From contig NZ_JANAVP010000008.1 in assembly GCF_024213665.1 (NCBI RefSeq), positions 183,963-247,962 on the forward strand: a stretch of 64,000 bases of DNA, written 5' to 3'. The notes beneath the pieces are model-generated. The model saw only the letters and a program-made list of their open reading frames with translations. It did not search any database and was not told where the DNA came from. Positions 23,501-34,100 of this stretch are shown here, one piece after another; the first letter of the stretch is position 1, and every line of letters begins with the position of its first letter. The stretch is from Streptomyces sp. A3M-1-3. Lineage in GTDB: Bacteria > Actinomycetota > Actinomycetes > Streptomycetales > Streptomycetaceae. Both the position numbers and the translations under genes were made by a program.

Positions 23501-25117
23501 GCCCGCCAGGTGGTCCACGGCGACGACGCCACCCCGGAAACCACGTACTACGTCTACGACGCCGCCGGTGAGCGCGTCCGCAAGGTCACGGACCTCCACA
23601 CCGGTGCCCGCAAGTCCGAGCGGGTCTACCTGGGGGCGTTCGAGATCCACCGCGAGTACGCCGGGGACAGCGAGGTCTCCCTGGAACGCGAAACCCTGCA
23701 CATCCTGGACGGCACGCAACGTGTCGCTCTGGTCGAAACCCGGACGGAGGGCGAGGACGCGAGCCCGGACCGGCTCGTACGGTTCCAGTTCGCGAATCAT
23801 CTGGGCTCGGCAGCGCTGGAACTGGACGAGTCGGCGGCCATCATCTCGTACGAGGAGTTCTATCCCTACGGCAGCACGTCGTATCAGGCTGTCCGCAGCC
23901 GGACCGACGCTCCCAAGCGGTATCGCTTTACTGAGAAGGAACGCGACGAGGAGAGCGGGCTCAGCTGTCACGGGGCCCGGTATTACATCCCGTGGCTGGC
24001 CAGGTGGACGGCCTGTGACCGGGTGGTCCACATCAATCGGTACTCCTACGTACGGAATTCCCCGGTGCGGTTTGTCGATTCGGACGGAAACGAAGAGAGC
24101 GAGGGGACCAACAGGTTCTGGGGAGGAATGCGCATGCTGGGTGGCGCGGGGCAGTTCGCTGTCGGCCTGGTCGCCATCGCGGTGCCCGAACCCACAATGC
24201 TTACGAAGGTGGCCGGCGGAATCGCCGTGGTCAACGGGAGCGATGATTTCATGACCGGCATGCGCCAATTGATCTCCGGACGGCAGGAACGAGGCGCGAC
24301 CGAGACCCTGGTCACGGAAGTGGCCCATGCAGCGGGACTCAACCGTCCGCAGGCGGAGGCGCTGGGAACTGGGACCAGCATGGCTCTGGGGTTCGTCAGT
24401 CCGACAGGTCCGATGACCAGCGGGCCGCGAGCCGTACCCGCGTTGGCCCAGCTCACCACGGGCGAGCGGATCCTGGTCATGACCACGGCCGAGGCGCCCC
24501 GCCTCATCGACCACGCGCGGGGCGCCCAGTTGGCGTCCCATGGCGCCCGCACCGGACACGCCATGATGGCGTCGGCGCAGGGCGGCTCCTCCTCGGAGCC
24601 GAGCGGGGGGTCGGGCGGCGGGTCGGGGTCGCCTTCCGAGCCGAACAGTTCACGTATCCCCGATGAGTACTTCGACGAGGCCCTGAAGGCCATTGACCGC
24701 GGCGAATTGTCGGCCTCGGGAACCCACCTGAACGATCTGGCCAGTTATGCGCAGGCGTCCGCCGCGAAGGCGGAACGGGGGATCTCGGGTCAGGCTGCCC
24801 ACATCTCGGCCAGGTCGGCCATGCGTCCCGTCGTCGGCTATGACCCGAAGGCGGCGCTGACAAGGATTCTGGATGTGGTCACGCATCGGGGGTTCGACGA
24901 CTACTGGAAGTCGGTATTCCGGGAGATGGCCAAGAGTTCGGGCCAGACAACGATCGCCGTCCGGGACTACTTCAACCACATGCGGGACGCCATCGGATAC
25001 AACCCTCACTTCACCACTCAGGAGGCGAACTCCATGGTCGAGTTGCTGCGCGACGAGCTCTATGTGCAGCACGGCCTACGGGACGATGACGTCGTCCGCC
25101 TGCCGTATTCCAAGTAG
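17582..25117 (+). CDS. Tc toxin TcB-TcC fusion: SpvB/TcB cocoon with Rhs repeats and variable C-terminal payload
   Basis: Protein of 2511 aa combining the B and C components of ABC (Tc) toxins. The ATG follows GGGGGG. Residues about 28-340 are the SpvB-like region (SLPKGGGAIRGIGEKF, DSGAGNGPFGHGWQLSLP). About 410-650 holds five DxDGDG-type FG-GAP motifs of the TcB propeller that docks on TcA. About 700-860 is the TcB mid region, and about 1000-2060 are Rhs/YD repeats (TYDPAGNITHIED, YDAVGNILT). The Rhs core ends near 2165 (GARYYIPWLARWTACD, RYSYVRNSPVRF), after which self-cleavage would free the payload. The last 345 residues have a hydrophobic Gly/Ala segment, a Ser/Gly linker and an unrecognised 130-residue domain. 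TTA codons occur at 19013 and 22802. No signal peptide. Confidence 0.92.
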   Translation: MPDAVVPAASTSSKDQSAGHGGAAGPPSVSLPKGGGAIRGIGEKFTANAVTGTGSLTVPLAASAGRSGFGPTLDLRYDSGAGNGPFGHGWQLSLPTVTRKTDKGLPRYSGDPEDVFLLPGAEDLVPEPGPPRRREEAGCVHLVTRYRPRVEGHFARIERWTDTVSGEEHWRSLSQGNVTTVYGRTAQSRIADPADARRVFTWLICESYDDQGNAVVYEYKPEESEGVDRRLPHEAHRSTHGASANRYLKRVRYGNRVSRLIDPDPDRAQWMFELVLDYGDHDAAEPGPAETAPWACRPDPFSTYRAGFEIRTYRRCRRALMFHHFPDEPGVGANCLIRSTDLTYREDPVLSFLTAVTQAGYRRRDTGGYLRKPMPPLELGYTTAVIDERIHVLDPDSLAHVPAGPGGPGYQWADLDGDGVAGILTEQADGWFYKPPLGEGRFGPLRQIAPRPSTAALRHGRQDLVDLSGNGRLDLVELGGPTPGFYERTGCPGDDWAPLRTFRSLPVLDWRDPNLRLVDLTGDGHADVLITEDDVLTWYPSQAEAGFAPALRTRPPLDDEHGPRLVFADPEQSVHLADMSGDGLTDLVRIRNGDVSYWPNLGYGRFGAKVVMGDAPWFDETDQFDQRRVRLADIDGSGPVDILYLHRDAVRVHRNRSGNSWAPPHDLPVAFPRADSVSHVSASDLLGNGTACLVWSSPLPGDTGRHVRYVDLLGGRKPHLLTSVRNNLGAETHIRYAASTAFSMADKAAGRPWLTRLPFPVQVVERVETLDRISGNRFVTRYGYHHGHFDGVEREFRGFGMVEQWDTESFTALGTTATNADPASDIPPVLTRTWFHLGTFDEQAPLARQLADECWAGAAGDAPLLSDTLLPDVPLTLDERRQAYRALKGAILRQEVYALDDSEAADRPYTVSERSYTVRLLRHADACAPHPPGGEAPHAVLHVHSRETLTAHYERALHRVDGTWRADPRVSHDMVLKVDEFGNVLRSASIGYGRRHPDPDLTPADRERQAQLHIVLAENTYTHPIDRPDAYRTPLPSESRTWEVLGLAPAARVFGFDELVGRLAEPWRELPYEHEDARDPAEQARRRLAHTRTLYSEDDLTGPLPLGALEPMALPYESYRLAFTPGLLEHLYADLVDDETLTRAGGYVRQGQADQDGWWIPSGRLFYAPEPDGQLDHARRHFFLPHRFRDAFGAETQVTYDPYDLLVQQVRDPVGNLITAGEREPDGRLTRGGNDYRVLQHRLITDANRNRAEVTFDALGMVVGTAMTGKAEERLGDTLDGFDPDPDDDTVAAYLRDPLAAPHGLLAGATTRLVYDLFAYARTREAERPDCPVVATLARETHDSDLTEGELSKVQHALFYSDGFGREIQKKVQAEPDPHSAVRWAGTGWTIFNNKGKPVREYEPFFSSTHRFEFAVMTGVSRVLFYDPVERVVATLHPDDTWEKVVFDAWHQAAWDVNDTVLTDPRKDPDIGGYVRACLDRRGDWRSWYDRRAGGNLGPAERAAAEKTVAHAATLTRTWADSLGRAFLTLADNGSESYPTRTVLDIEGNEREAIDALGRTVIRYAYAMGGTRVRQSSMEAGERLLLPDVTGKPVRSWNGRGFQFRTEYDALRRPVRGYVQGGDLPGEILYETTEYGEGRPDDTRHNLRGRAFRACDGAGVMRSDAYDFKGNLLRARRQLAVEYRRSVDWSSPDVPLEERVYSTHTRYDALNRPVELTTPDGSVTRPVYNEANLLESLVSHLRGADDPTVFVADIDYNARGQRTSITYGNGARTAYAYDPLTFRLTRLRTTRGGDTGLQDLTYTYDPAGNITHIEDAAQQSVFFRNRRVDPGADYTYDPVYRLAEAAGREHLGRPGGTPAPPGRSDAPRVRLAHPNDGDALGRYVQRYVYDAVGNILTMFHRATDPSHPGWTRAYHYAEPSLLDPAHVSNRLTATTAAPDERLQPFGYDAHGNITAMPDLPLMRWDVKDQLQATARQVVHGDDATPETTYYVYDAAGERVRKVTDLHTGARKSERVYLGAFEIHREYAGDSEVSLERETLHILDGTQRVALVETRTEGEDASPDRLVRFQFANHLGSAALELDESAAIISYEEFYPYGSTSYQAVRSRTDAPKRYRFTEKERDEESGLSCHGARYYIPWLARWTACDRVVHINRYSYVRNSPVRFVDSDGNEESEGTNRFWGGMRMLGGAGQFAVGLVAIAVPEPTMLTKVAGGIAVVNGSDDFMTGMRQLISGRQERGATETLVTEVAHAAGLNRPQAEALGTGTSMALGFVSPTGPMTSGPRAVPALAQLTTGERILVMTTAEAPRLIDHARGAQLASHGARTGHAMMASAQGGSSSEPSGGSGGGSGSPSEPNSSRIPDEYFDEALKAIDRGELSASGTHLNDLASYAQASAAKAERGISGQAAHISARSAMRPVVGYDPKAALTRILDVVTHRGFDDYWKSVFREMAKSSGQTTIAVRDYFNHMRDAIGYNPHFTTQEANSMVELLRDELYVQHGLRDDDVVRLPYSK

Positions 25118-25146
25118 GGAAGTCCTGACCAAGGGGGGACCGATCC

Positions 25147-28100
25147 ATGGCCTCGCTTCTCGTTCTGCGCCTGCACCCCGTCGAGCCGGTCGACGGCCCC
25201 GACTTCGCCCACCACCTCGAAGGTCTCACCATCAATGCCTGGGACCTGACGACCAACAGCCCTCTACGCGGCTTCGAGATCGGCACGGCCGCCTACGTGG
25301 CCCCCGAGCAGCCGGACGTGCCCTGGATTCCGCATCCGGACACGCTGATCGCCCAGCACTCCATTGTGCCGCTTCCGCCGGACATCGAGCCGGTCATGCA
25401 GGCAGTGGCCACGGCAGTGATCAAGGTGCCGGACCCGCCGCCCGGTCACCCGGAGCACGCGACGCGTGACCTGCGGCTGGAGATCAGCCGCCAGGGCAAG
25501 CAGATCGTGCACCGGCAGGTGTACTTCAACGTGCCGGAGGCGCAGCATGCCTGGCCGATGGACCCGGCCCTCTTTCACACCCTGGTGCCGAGCCTGTTCC
25601 TCGCGCTGCCCGCCGCCGCCCCGGCCGGCCAGAACCCGCTGGAGCTGCCCGCGGACGGGACCCCGCCGCGGTTCGGCGATCTGCGGACGGCCGTGCTGGA
25701 CGTGCTCGGGCACGACCCCGGCGACACCGGGGTCCTCGCCACGCTCACCCCGCAGCAGGCCCGGCACGTGGCGTACGAGATTGTGTGGAACCGCGCACTG
25801 CGGCCGCTGCCCGTGCCGCCGGAGCCGCCCAGTCCGCTGACAAAGCGGTCGCTGGAGGCGATGTACACCGGCAGGAAGAGGGACGACGACGAGAGCGAGC
25901 AGGCCCGGCGCAGGTTCGAGGGCGATCAGCAGGCGTACTACGCGAAGGGCAACGCGGAGGCCGAGCGGCTGGCGGGGTTCGTGTTCGCGCTGCGCACCGC
26001 CGTCGCTGCGGAGGCCCGGAGCCGGACGGCCGAGCGGGCCGGGATGGACTTCCCCGTACTGCTCGAACCCCCGGGGCCGCACACCGGGGCCCGGTACCGG
26101 GAGGCCAAGGTCATCCTCTTCGGCGTGGACGCCATGCCGGACCCCCGGTTCGGCGTGCCCGCCGCGTACTTCTATGTGCTGTCCGCGACCATGCCGACCT
26201 CCGTCACCGCCGAGAAGCGGTACGAACTGGCCGTCCTCGGCGAGGCGGACCGGACGCGCGATGCCCTGCGCGCGGCCGTCGCGCTGGGCGTCCTGGGGGA
26301 GGAGGCGGACGGCGACGGCATCGCGTTCGACTCACCGGCGGGCACGGCCAAGGTCAACATCAACCAAGCGGCGCGGCAGCTGCGCTCGCTCGGCGCGGCG
26401 ACCGGGCCTGCCGTACCGACCCCCGTCGGGCTGGTGCAGGCGCTCGTCCAGGGATGGCTGGAGGTCAAGGACCAGCAGACCGACGGCTTCTGGACCGGGC
26501 TGTCCTCCGACGCCGATCTCGCCGCCCACCTGGAGCTGGTCCTTCGGGCCCTCACCGTCGGTCATGACCTGCTGATCACAGAGATCAAGCAGTACCCGAT
26601 CACCCAGGCCGCCCAGCTCGTCGGGCGTACACCGGCCTGGTGGCGGGACCTCTTCGGCACACCGCCCGACGCCAACCTGATTCCGCCGTTCATCGTGGGT
26701 GGCAGCCCCGAGGACCGGGTGAACGCCTTTGTCCGGCACGTGGCCAAGTTCTTCGCCCTCGACGACGAGACCCATGACCGGGACCCCCTGTCGCCGGACG
26801 AGCCGCCGCGGTTCCGGCAGCTCACCGGTGATCCGCTCAACCGGTTCATGCGGAGCTACGGTTCCGGCTTCGTGTTCGGGGAGCCCTGGGACGCGGACCG
26901 GATGAAGCGTGCGGTGGCCGCGGTGTTCCCCGGCGACCCCGAGGCCTGCGCGTGGCTGGAACAGCTGATCCGTACCGTCGATGAACTCACCCTGCTGGCC
27001 AAGGCCGTTCCGGACGAGGAGAAGGACATCCGCTTCTCCGTCATGGAGGCGCTGTACGCACGCGGCTTCACCAGCCGCAGCCAGGTGAGCGACCTCTGCG
27101 CCGAGGACTTCGCCGCGGCACTGACCGGCACGGTCGCCCACCACTACGCCACGCGCATCCACGACAACGCCAGGTCCGCCGAGCGGGACCGCATCGACGA
27201 CACCGCCCCGTCCTGCGGCGGATTCGTGCCCGTCAACCCCGACGGCCGTCTCGTGAACTGCCTGCCCCCGGACCACCTCTCCCCGCTCGGCCCGATCCGA
27301 TATCTCCAAGAGCTGCTGCGCCTCAGCGCACGCTCCACCTGCGAAGACCCCTTGCCCACCGGCGACTTCAGCAAGCTCGGCGACCTGATCGCCGCCCGGC
27401 GCGGGCCGCTCGGAGAGCTCCTCGCCACGGACGTCAACCTGTCCACGCCGCTGCCGCTCGCCGACATCGTCAACGAGTGCCTGGAAGCAGTAGCCACCCA
27501 CCCCGGCAGCCCGGCCGGCGTGGTCCACGACACCAACGCCGAGGAACTGGGCGGGCACCGGCTCAACGACCCCCATGACCCGGCCACCCTCTTCGCCGCG
27601 CTGCCCGAGCACTCCTCACCCGCCACCCCGGTCGCCGATCCCGGCGCATACGACGTCCTGCGCGGGGACTTCTCCGCCCCCGCACTGCCGTACGCGCAGG
27701 CACTGGATGTCAACCGCACCTACCTGCGCCACCTGACCTCCAGCCGGTACGCCACGATGCGGCGGTTTCGCGAACACATCACCGAGTTCGCCCTCGCCCC
27801 GGACGCCGAACCGGAAGGCTTCCAGCGGCATCTGTGGCGGTATCCGGTGCGCGCCGACCTGGCCCACGAGTACCTCGGCATCTCACCCGAGGAAGCCCGG
27901 CTGCTGTACGGCACGGACATCGCCACGGAGCCGGACGAGGGCCGGCTGCTGCTCCGGGAGCTGTACGGCTTTCCGGCCGAGGCGGTCTGCGGCACGCTGT
28001 GGACGGAGATCGTTGTACGGCTACCGGAATTCCTCGCCCGGACCGGTTTGAGCTACTGCGAGTTCCTGGAGCTGTGGCGCTCGGGCTTCGTCCCGTTCCA

Positions 28101-31100
28101 CCGGGCCGACGACAGGAACGACGACAAACACGGTGCCCCCGGCTTCCCGGACTGCGAGCCGTGCGATCTCGACGGCTACCGCATCCGCTTCGAGAACCCC
28201 GGGGACACGACCGGGGGGCTGCGCCGGCTCGCTGTCTTCATCCGGCTCCGGAGGGCCTTGCGCGGCCTGCCCGACGGCGGATACAGCTTCCACCAGCTGC
28301 GCGACATCTGCGACGTACTCGGGCTCTTCAGGCCTGACGGCACCGTCAGCCCGGACTTCCTCCGCCAGCTCGCCGCCTTCCAGATCCTGCGCGACGACTT
28401 CCGTCTCGCCTTCACCGACGGCACCACACCGGCACCGGGCAGCGCCCCCACGACCGGCGCGGATCGCAGCCATCTGCTGTCCCTGTGGGTCGGGCCCGGC
28501 GCCGCCCACTGGGAGTGGGCCGTCGACGAACTGCTCGACCAGGTGCACGCCCAGGCCCGGCACGGCTGCGGCTGCCGCCCGCCCGAGTTCCGCAAGCTCC
28601 TCGCCGAGAACCTCGACCCGCTCTCGCTGCTGGCCGGCTTCGATCCGGGCAGCCCCTCGGACACCTGGCACGCCCGCCCCGCCCACACCCTGCGGTTCGC
28701 CGAAGTGCTCGGCAAGATCTATGCCTCCGACTTCGGCATCGGCGAGATCCTCTACCTGTTCGGCTCCGACGAACACGTCCAGGGCGACGACCCGTTCCCC
28801 CTCCAGCCGCCGAATGAGGCACTGGACGCGCCGCTCGGCCTGCCGGACGACGACACGGCGTTCTCGCTGTGGCATCTGCGCCGCGCGATGCTGGCCGTCG
28901 ACGTCCCGGACGAGGAGGCCGCGGCATGGTCATGGGACCGCATCTCCACCACCCTGCGCGGCGACTTCGGATACACGCCGCACGGATCGCACGACCCACT
29001 GCTCGTGCTCGGCGAGCACCTCTTCCCCTCGGTGCTGGAGGCCGCGGGCCATCCCGTACCGGTCGACAAACGCCAGTACCGGACCGGGCTGCCGCTCGCC
29101 GACACCGCACCGCTGATGTGGAACAGCCCCCCGGACGGGCCGTTCCACTACGACACCGGCACGGAGCAGTTGTGGACCCGGCTGCCCCTGACCGACGAGT
29201 CCGTGCTCGCCAAACTCGCCAGGGTCCGGCGGCTGCGGCCCGCCGAACAGACCGCCGTCCAGGAGCTCTACTTCCGACCACGCGCCGACCTCGCCCCCTT
29301 CGCATTCCTGTTCGGCAACCCGGCCGAGGCCGAGGAGCTGCTCCTCCAGGAGCCCGACGAGGGCCGCCGATGGGCTTCCTTCCAGCGCGAGTTCGCCCGC
29401 TGCCACGCCCGCTGCCAGGTCATCGCCACACACCTGGCGGGGCACGTCGCCGCATGGACCGGTCGCAGCGGCGACGAAAGCGAGGGCGAGGGCCCGGGCC
29501 GTGCCTGGGCCCTCCTGCGACACCTGTACGCCGACGAGAACCGCGCCACCGGCCCCTGGGAGACCGACTCCGGCGCGCCGCCCGCCGTCACCTGGCCCGA
29601 CCGGCCCTCCGGCGGCGCCTTCGCGGCACTGCTCGGTCTGACGGGCACCGGACTGCTCGGCGAGCTCGCACCAGAGGGCGGCCCGGTCCTCTGGCGCGAG
29701 ACCCGCGGGCCGATGTCGGCGTTCGGAACCGCGCGCAACGCCGCGAACGCGCAGATCCCCACCCTGCTGCCGGCCCTCGGCCTGACGCTCACCGAAGCCC
29801 AGGAACGCTTCGTCGCCGTCCGCAACGGCTTCGCCCTCACCGCGCCCGACGGGAGGCCGCTCGGCGGCGCCCAGGGCTACCGCGCACACTGGTCCGGCAC
29901 CCTGCTCGTCGACGAGGACGGCACGTACCAGTTCCGTGCCGGAGCCCCGACCCCCGACGGGCAGTCGCCCGACCTCGACGCCGCCCACGACCGGCGCTGG
30001 CGGGTGACCCTGCGGCGCGGTCAGCGCAGCTGGGTACTGCTCAGCCGCCACTGGCCGGACGAGACCGCACCCGCAGCCTGCTCGGAGCCGCTGCCGCTGC
30101 GCCGCGGGGCCTACCGTCTGACGGTCGAACTGTCGTGGCCGGCCCCGGAGTTCGACAGCCCCGACGACCTCTGCCCGGTCACCGGCGGCTTCGAGGTCAA
30201 GTACGCCGGTCCCGACAGTGGCGGCGAGCTCGTCACCATTCCGTACGAACGGCTGTTCCTTGACCGCAAGGACCGGCCGCTCGACGACGGCCTGACGGCC
30301 CCCGGGGCGGCCCGGGACGCGCTGCGGCTCCGTTTCACCAGCACCCTGCGCGACATCCGCCGCACCTACCAGCGGGTCTTCAAGGCGCTGCTGTTCGCCG
30401 ACCGGTTCGCACTGTCGGCGAAACCGGCGGCCGACGACGGCCAGTCCGAGCTCGGCTACCTGCTGGCGCACGCGGAGGACTTCACCGGCACGTCCTACTA
30501 CCGCGACGGCCGGCGCCACCGCACCCACCGCGCGTTCCTCGACTTCAACCTTCTTCCGCTCATGGACAACCACCTCCCGCCCACCCCCGCCCAGGACCGC
30601 CGAGTCAGGCCGACACGCCGCCGTCGGCAGGCGCTCTTCGACTGGTGGGAGCGGCTCTACGACTACACGGCCGTACGCCGCGACAGCGACGTCGCTCCGG
30701 AAAGCCCCGTGTGGCTGCTGTTCCACGAGGCCGCCGAGAACCACCCCGACGATCCCGCCCACCTCCTGCGGCACATGGGCGTCGACCTCCTCCACACCCG
30801 CCTGGTCCTGCGCCACTTCCCCCACCGCACGGTCACCGGCACCGACCTGCAGGACGAGCGCTGGGCGATCCGCGTCTGGCACGCCGACCGCTGGGTCCGC
30901 GCCTTACGGCGGCATTTCACTGTCAGGGACATCCGGGCGGCCCGACCCCACCTGTGGGCCTCGGACGATCCCGACGTCGTGGCGGCCGGCGGGACGGAGT
31001 CCGGCAACCGCAACCTGACACGTTTCGTACGCGGCGGCTGCATCGAGAACGGCAACGACGAGCCACGACGGTACGCCGACATCCGCCGCCTCAACGACGG

Positions 31101-34100
31101 CCTGCGCGAACGCGCCAGGGCGGCCCTCGTCGCATTCCTCTGCGGCATGGAGCGCGTGCCGCACCCACAGGGCGGATACGCGACGGGGCCCGCCGAACTG
31201 GGCGAGGTGCTGCTGCTTGACGTCGAGACGGGCCTGTGCCGGCGCACCGGCCGGATCGACGAGGCGATCGGCGCCGTCCATCTGTTCGTACGGAGGGCCG
31301 AACTCGGGCTGGAGCCGGAATTCCAGGTGTCCGCCGCGTTCCAGCGGCTGTGGCACCGCCGGTACGCGGACTTCCGGACCTGGGCCGCCTGCGCCAGGCG
31401 CACAGCCTACCGGGAGAACTGGATCGACTGGGACGAGTGGGAACGGGCCCGGCACAGCGAGGCGTTCCGCTTCCTGGAGGCGGAACTGCGACGGGACACG
31501 CTCACCGCGCCCGTCCCGGGCGGGCTGGAGCACTGGGAGAAGGGCCGACCGCCGGAACACCCCCGCCTCACAGCCCTCCAGGCGCGGGAGCCCGCGACGA
31601 TGCGTGCGATCGACCCCGCGAGGGAAGGCCTCGACCTGCTCGGCACGCCCGACCGGCACGCCCGGCCCTCCTGGCTCGCGGCAGCCGGCCTGCCGTCCGG
31701 CACCCCGTCAAACGGCGGGTCCAACACCCCGTACAAGCCCCTGTCCGACAGCTCGTCCGGCAGCCCGTCCGGCAGCCCGTCCAACGCTCCCGGCTCCGCC
31801 ATGAGCCGGGACCAGGAAGCCACCGGCGAACAGCTCCCGCTGTGGATCCGTGCCGCCGTCCGTCTCGGCGCCCGGTTTGTGCGCGTCGCGGCGGCGTCCC
31901 AGCCGCCCGCGTCCACCCGCTTCGTCCCGCGACACGAAGGCCCGGCCCACATCTGCTGCGCCGACTGCGGTACGCCGCATCCGGCGCTGGTCGACGAGTA
32001 CTGGTTCTGGACGGTCGACACGCGCCAGTACGTGCCCGAGGCCGAGGGCCAGCACGCCGGGTGGGACTGGCACAACGAGGCCGCCCTTCCACGGCTCCTG
32101 CACTGGGACTCCTCGCGGGTCGTGTGGCTCGCTTGGTGCCGGGTGCACAATGGCGAGTTCTCGCCGCCGCGCCGTTCGGCCGCGCCGGTCCGGGTCGGCG
32201 ACGGCGAGGGCGACGGTGATCTGGAATGTGTGGGCCGCGAGGCGGACTCCCTGACGTTCCGGGTCACCGGCGGTATCCCGCCGCAGGGCCATGCCCCCGG
32301 CGTGACGGGCTTCCGCTGCGACCTGCCCTCCGACGAGGCGGTCGCGCTGCCCCTGGTCACCCCTCCGGCACCGGAGGAGCCCGATGAGGAGACGGACGAG
32401 GAGTCGGATGAGAAGTCCTCCTTTCCCGGCCGCCTGCCCGCCTATCCGTACTTCGCCCACCACCACCCGGGCGCACCCCTCGTCCCCCTCCCCGCGTACG
32501 CCGTGGCGGTCAGCCTGGCCGGCTTCCTGCGCACCCACTGCCGGTTCCAGGAGGCGCTCACCTGGCACGAACGGGTCTTCGCGCCGTTGGCTTCGGACTC
32601 GGCGTGGCGGCGCGGCGGGGAGCCGCACGGCGACGAACACGCCCGGCGCCGCTCGGTGGTCCTGCACTACGCGGAGACGCTGCTGCAGTGGGGCGACGCC
32701 GTGTTCCGGCAGGGCACGCCCGAGTCCTTCGCACACGCGCGGCTGATCTTCGACACGCTGCACAAGCTGCTCGGCCGACGGCCGCGCACGGTCACCGCCC
32801 CGCCCGAGCTCGGCTGCGCACCGACCACCGTCGCCGACGCCGTCCCGCTCGCCGCCCCGCTCAACCCCCGGCTCCTCGCCCTGTACGACCACACCGCCGA
32901 CCGCCTGGGCCTGATCCGCAGTTGCCTGGAAGCCAACCGCCTTCCGGCCCGCGCGCATGGCCTGGCCGGCGCGGGAGCCGGGGCCGCCGCAGCCGAGGGG
33001 ACGGACCACCCGGCCCACTGCGACGACTGGTGCGCGCCCGGCAGCCCGTACCGGTTCGTCTTCCTCGTGCAGAAGGCCATGGAGTTGGCGGGCGAGGTGC
33101 GCGGCCTCGGCACCGCACTGCTCGCCGCCTATGAGAAGGGCGACGCGGAGTACCTGGCCTCCCTGCGCGCCACGCAGGAACACCAGCTGCTGGGTCTTGC
33201 CACCTCCATCCGGCGGAACCAGTGGCGGGAGTCCGACTGGCAGGTGCAGGCACTGCGCAAGGCGAAGGAGAGCGCCCAGACCCGCCGCAACCACTACGAC
33301 CTCCTCGTCCAGAACAGGCTGATCAGCAGGGAGATCGAACACGAGAGCCTGACCAACACCGGGATGTCCCTGCGCACGGTGAGCACCATCACGGAGGGCA
33401 TCGCGCAGATCATGGGCTTGATCCCGGACATGTTCGTGGGCTTCCCCTGTACCCAGGTCCAGCCCCCGATCGGCTCCAAGCTGGGCGGCGTGTTCTCGGC
33501 TGCGGCCAGGATCACCAACGGCCTCGCCGACATCTCGGCCGGCACTGCCGGACTGCGGCTCACGCAGGCGGGCTGGGAGCGGCGCGAGGAGGAGTGGCGC
33601 CACCAGGTCGAGGTGCTGGACATCGAGCTCGAACAGGTGGAGCGCCAGATCCTGGCGGCAGAACGCCGCCGCGACATCGCCCTCCAGGAGCTGAACAGCC
33701 ACCGGCTCCAGCTGGAACAGGCGTCAGATGTAAGCGACTTCCTCCGCGACAAGTTCACCACCCACGACCTGTATCTGCACCTGCAGCAGGAGACGTCGGC
33801 CCTCCACCACCAGCTGCACGAACTGGCCCGCCACGCGGCGCGCCAGGCACAGCACGCCTTCAACGTCGAACTGGGCCACACCACCCGCGACTTCCTGCCC
33901 CCGCCGGACGTGCTCGACCTCAAGGAGAACCTGCTGGCCGGTGACCGGCTGCAGCTGGCACTGCGTCGGATGGAGTGCGCGTACCTGGACGAGAACGTCC
34001 GCGAGTACGAACTCACCAAGCACTTCTCGCTGCGGCAGGACTTCCCGCTGCAGTTCCTGATGCTCCAGGCCACCGGCGCCTGCGAAATCGAGCTGCCGGA

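Noticed and set aside
20339..24559. Large minus-strand frames (820 and 585 codons) inside the TcB-TcC gene
   Set aside because: Antisense shadows of a gene whose plus-strand frame shows Rhs repeats and FG-GAP motifs.
31740..31790. Short tandem repeats resembling a CRISPR or VNTR
   Set aside because: They encode a Ser/Gly/Pro linker in frame within TcA; there are no spacers and no cas genes.
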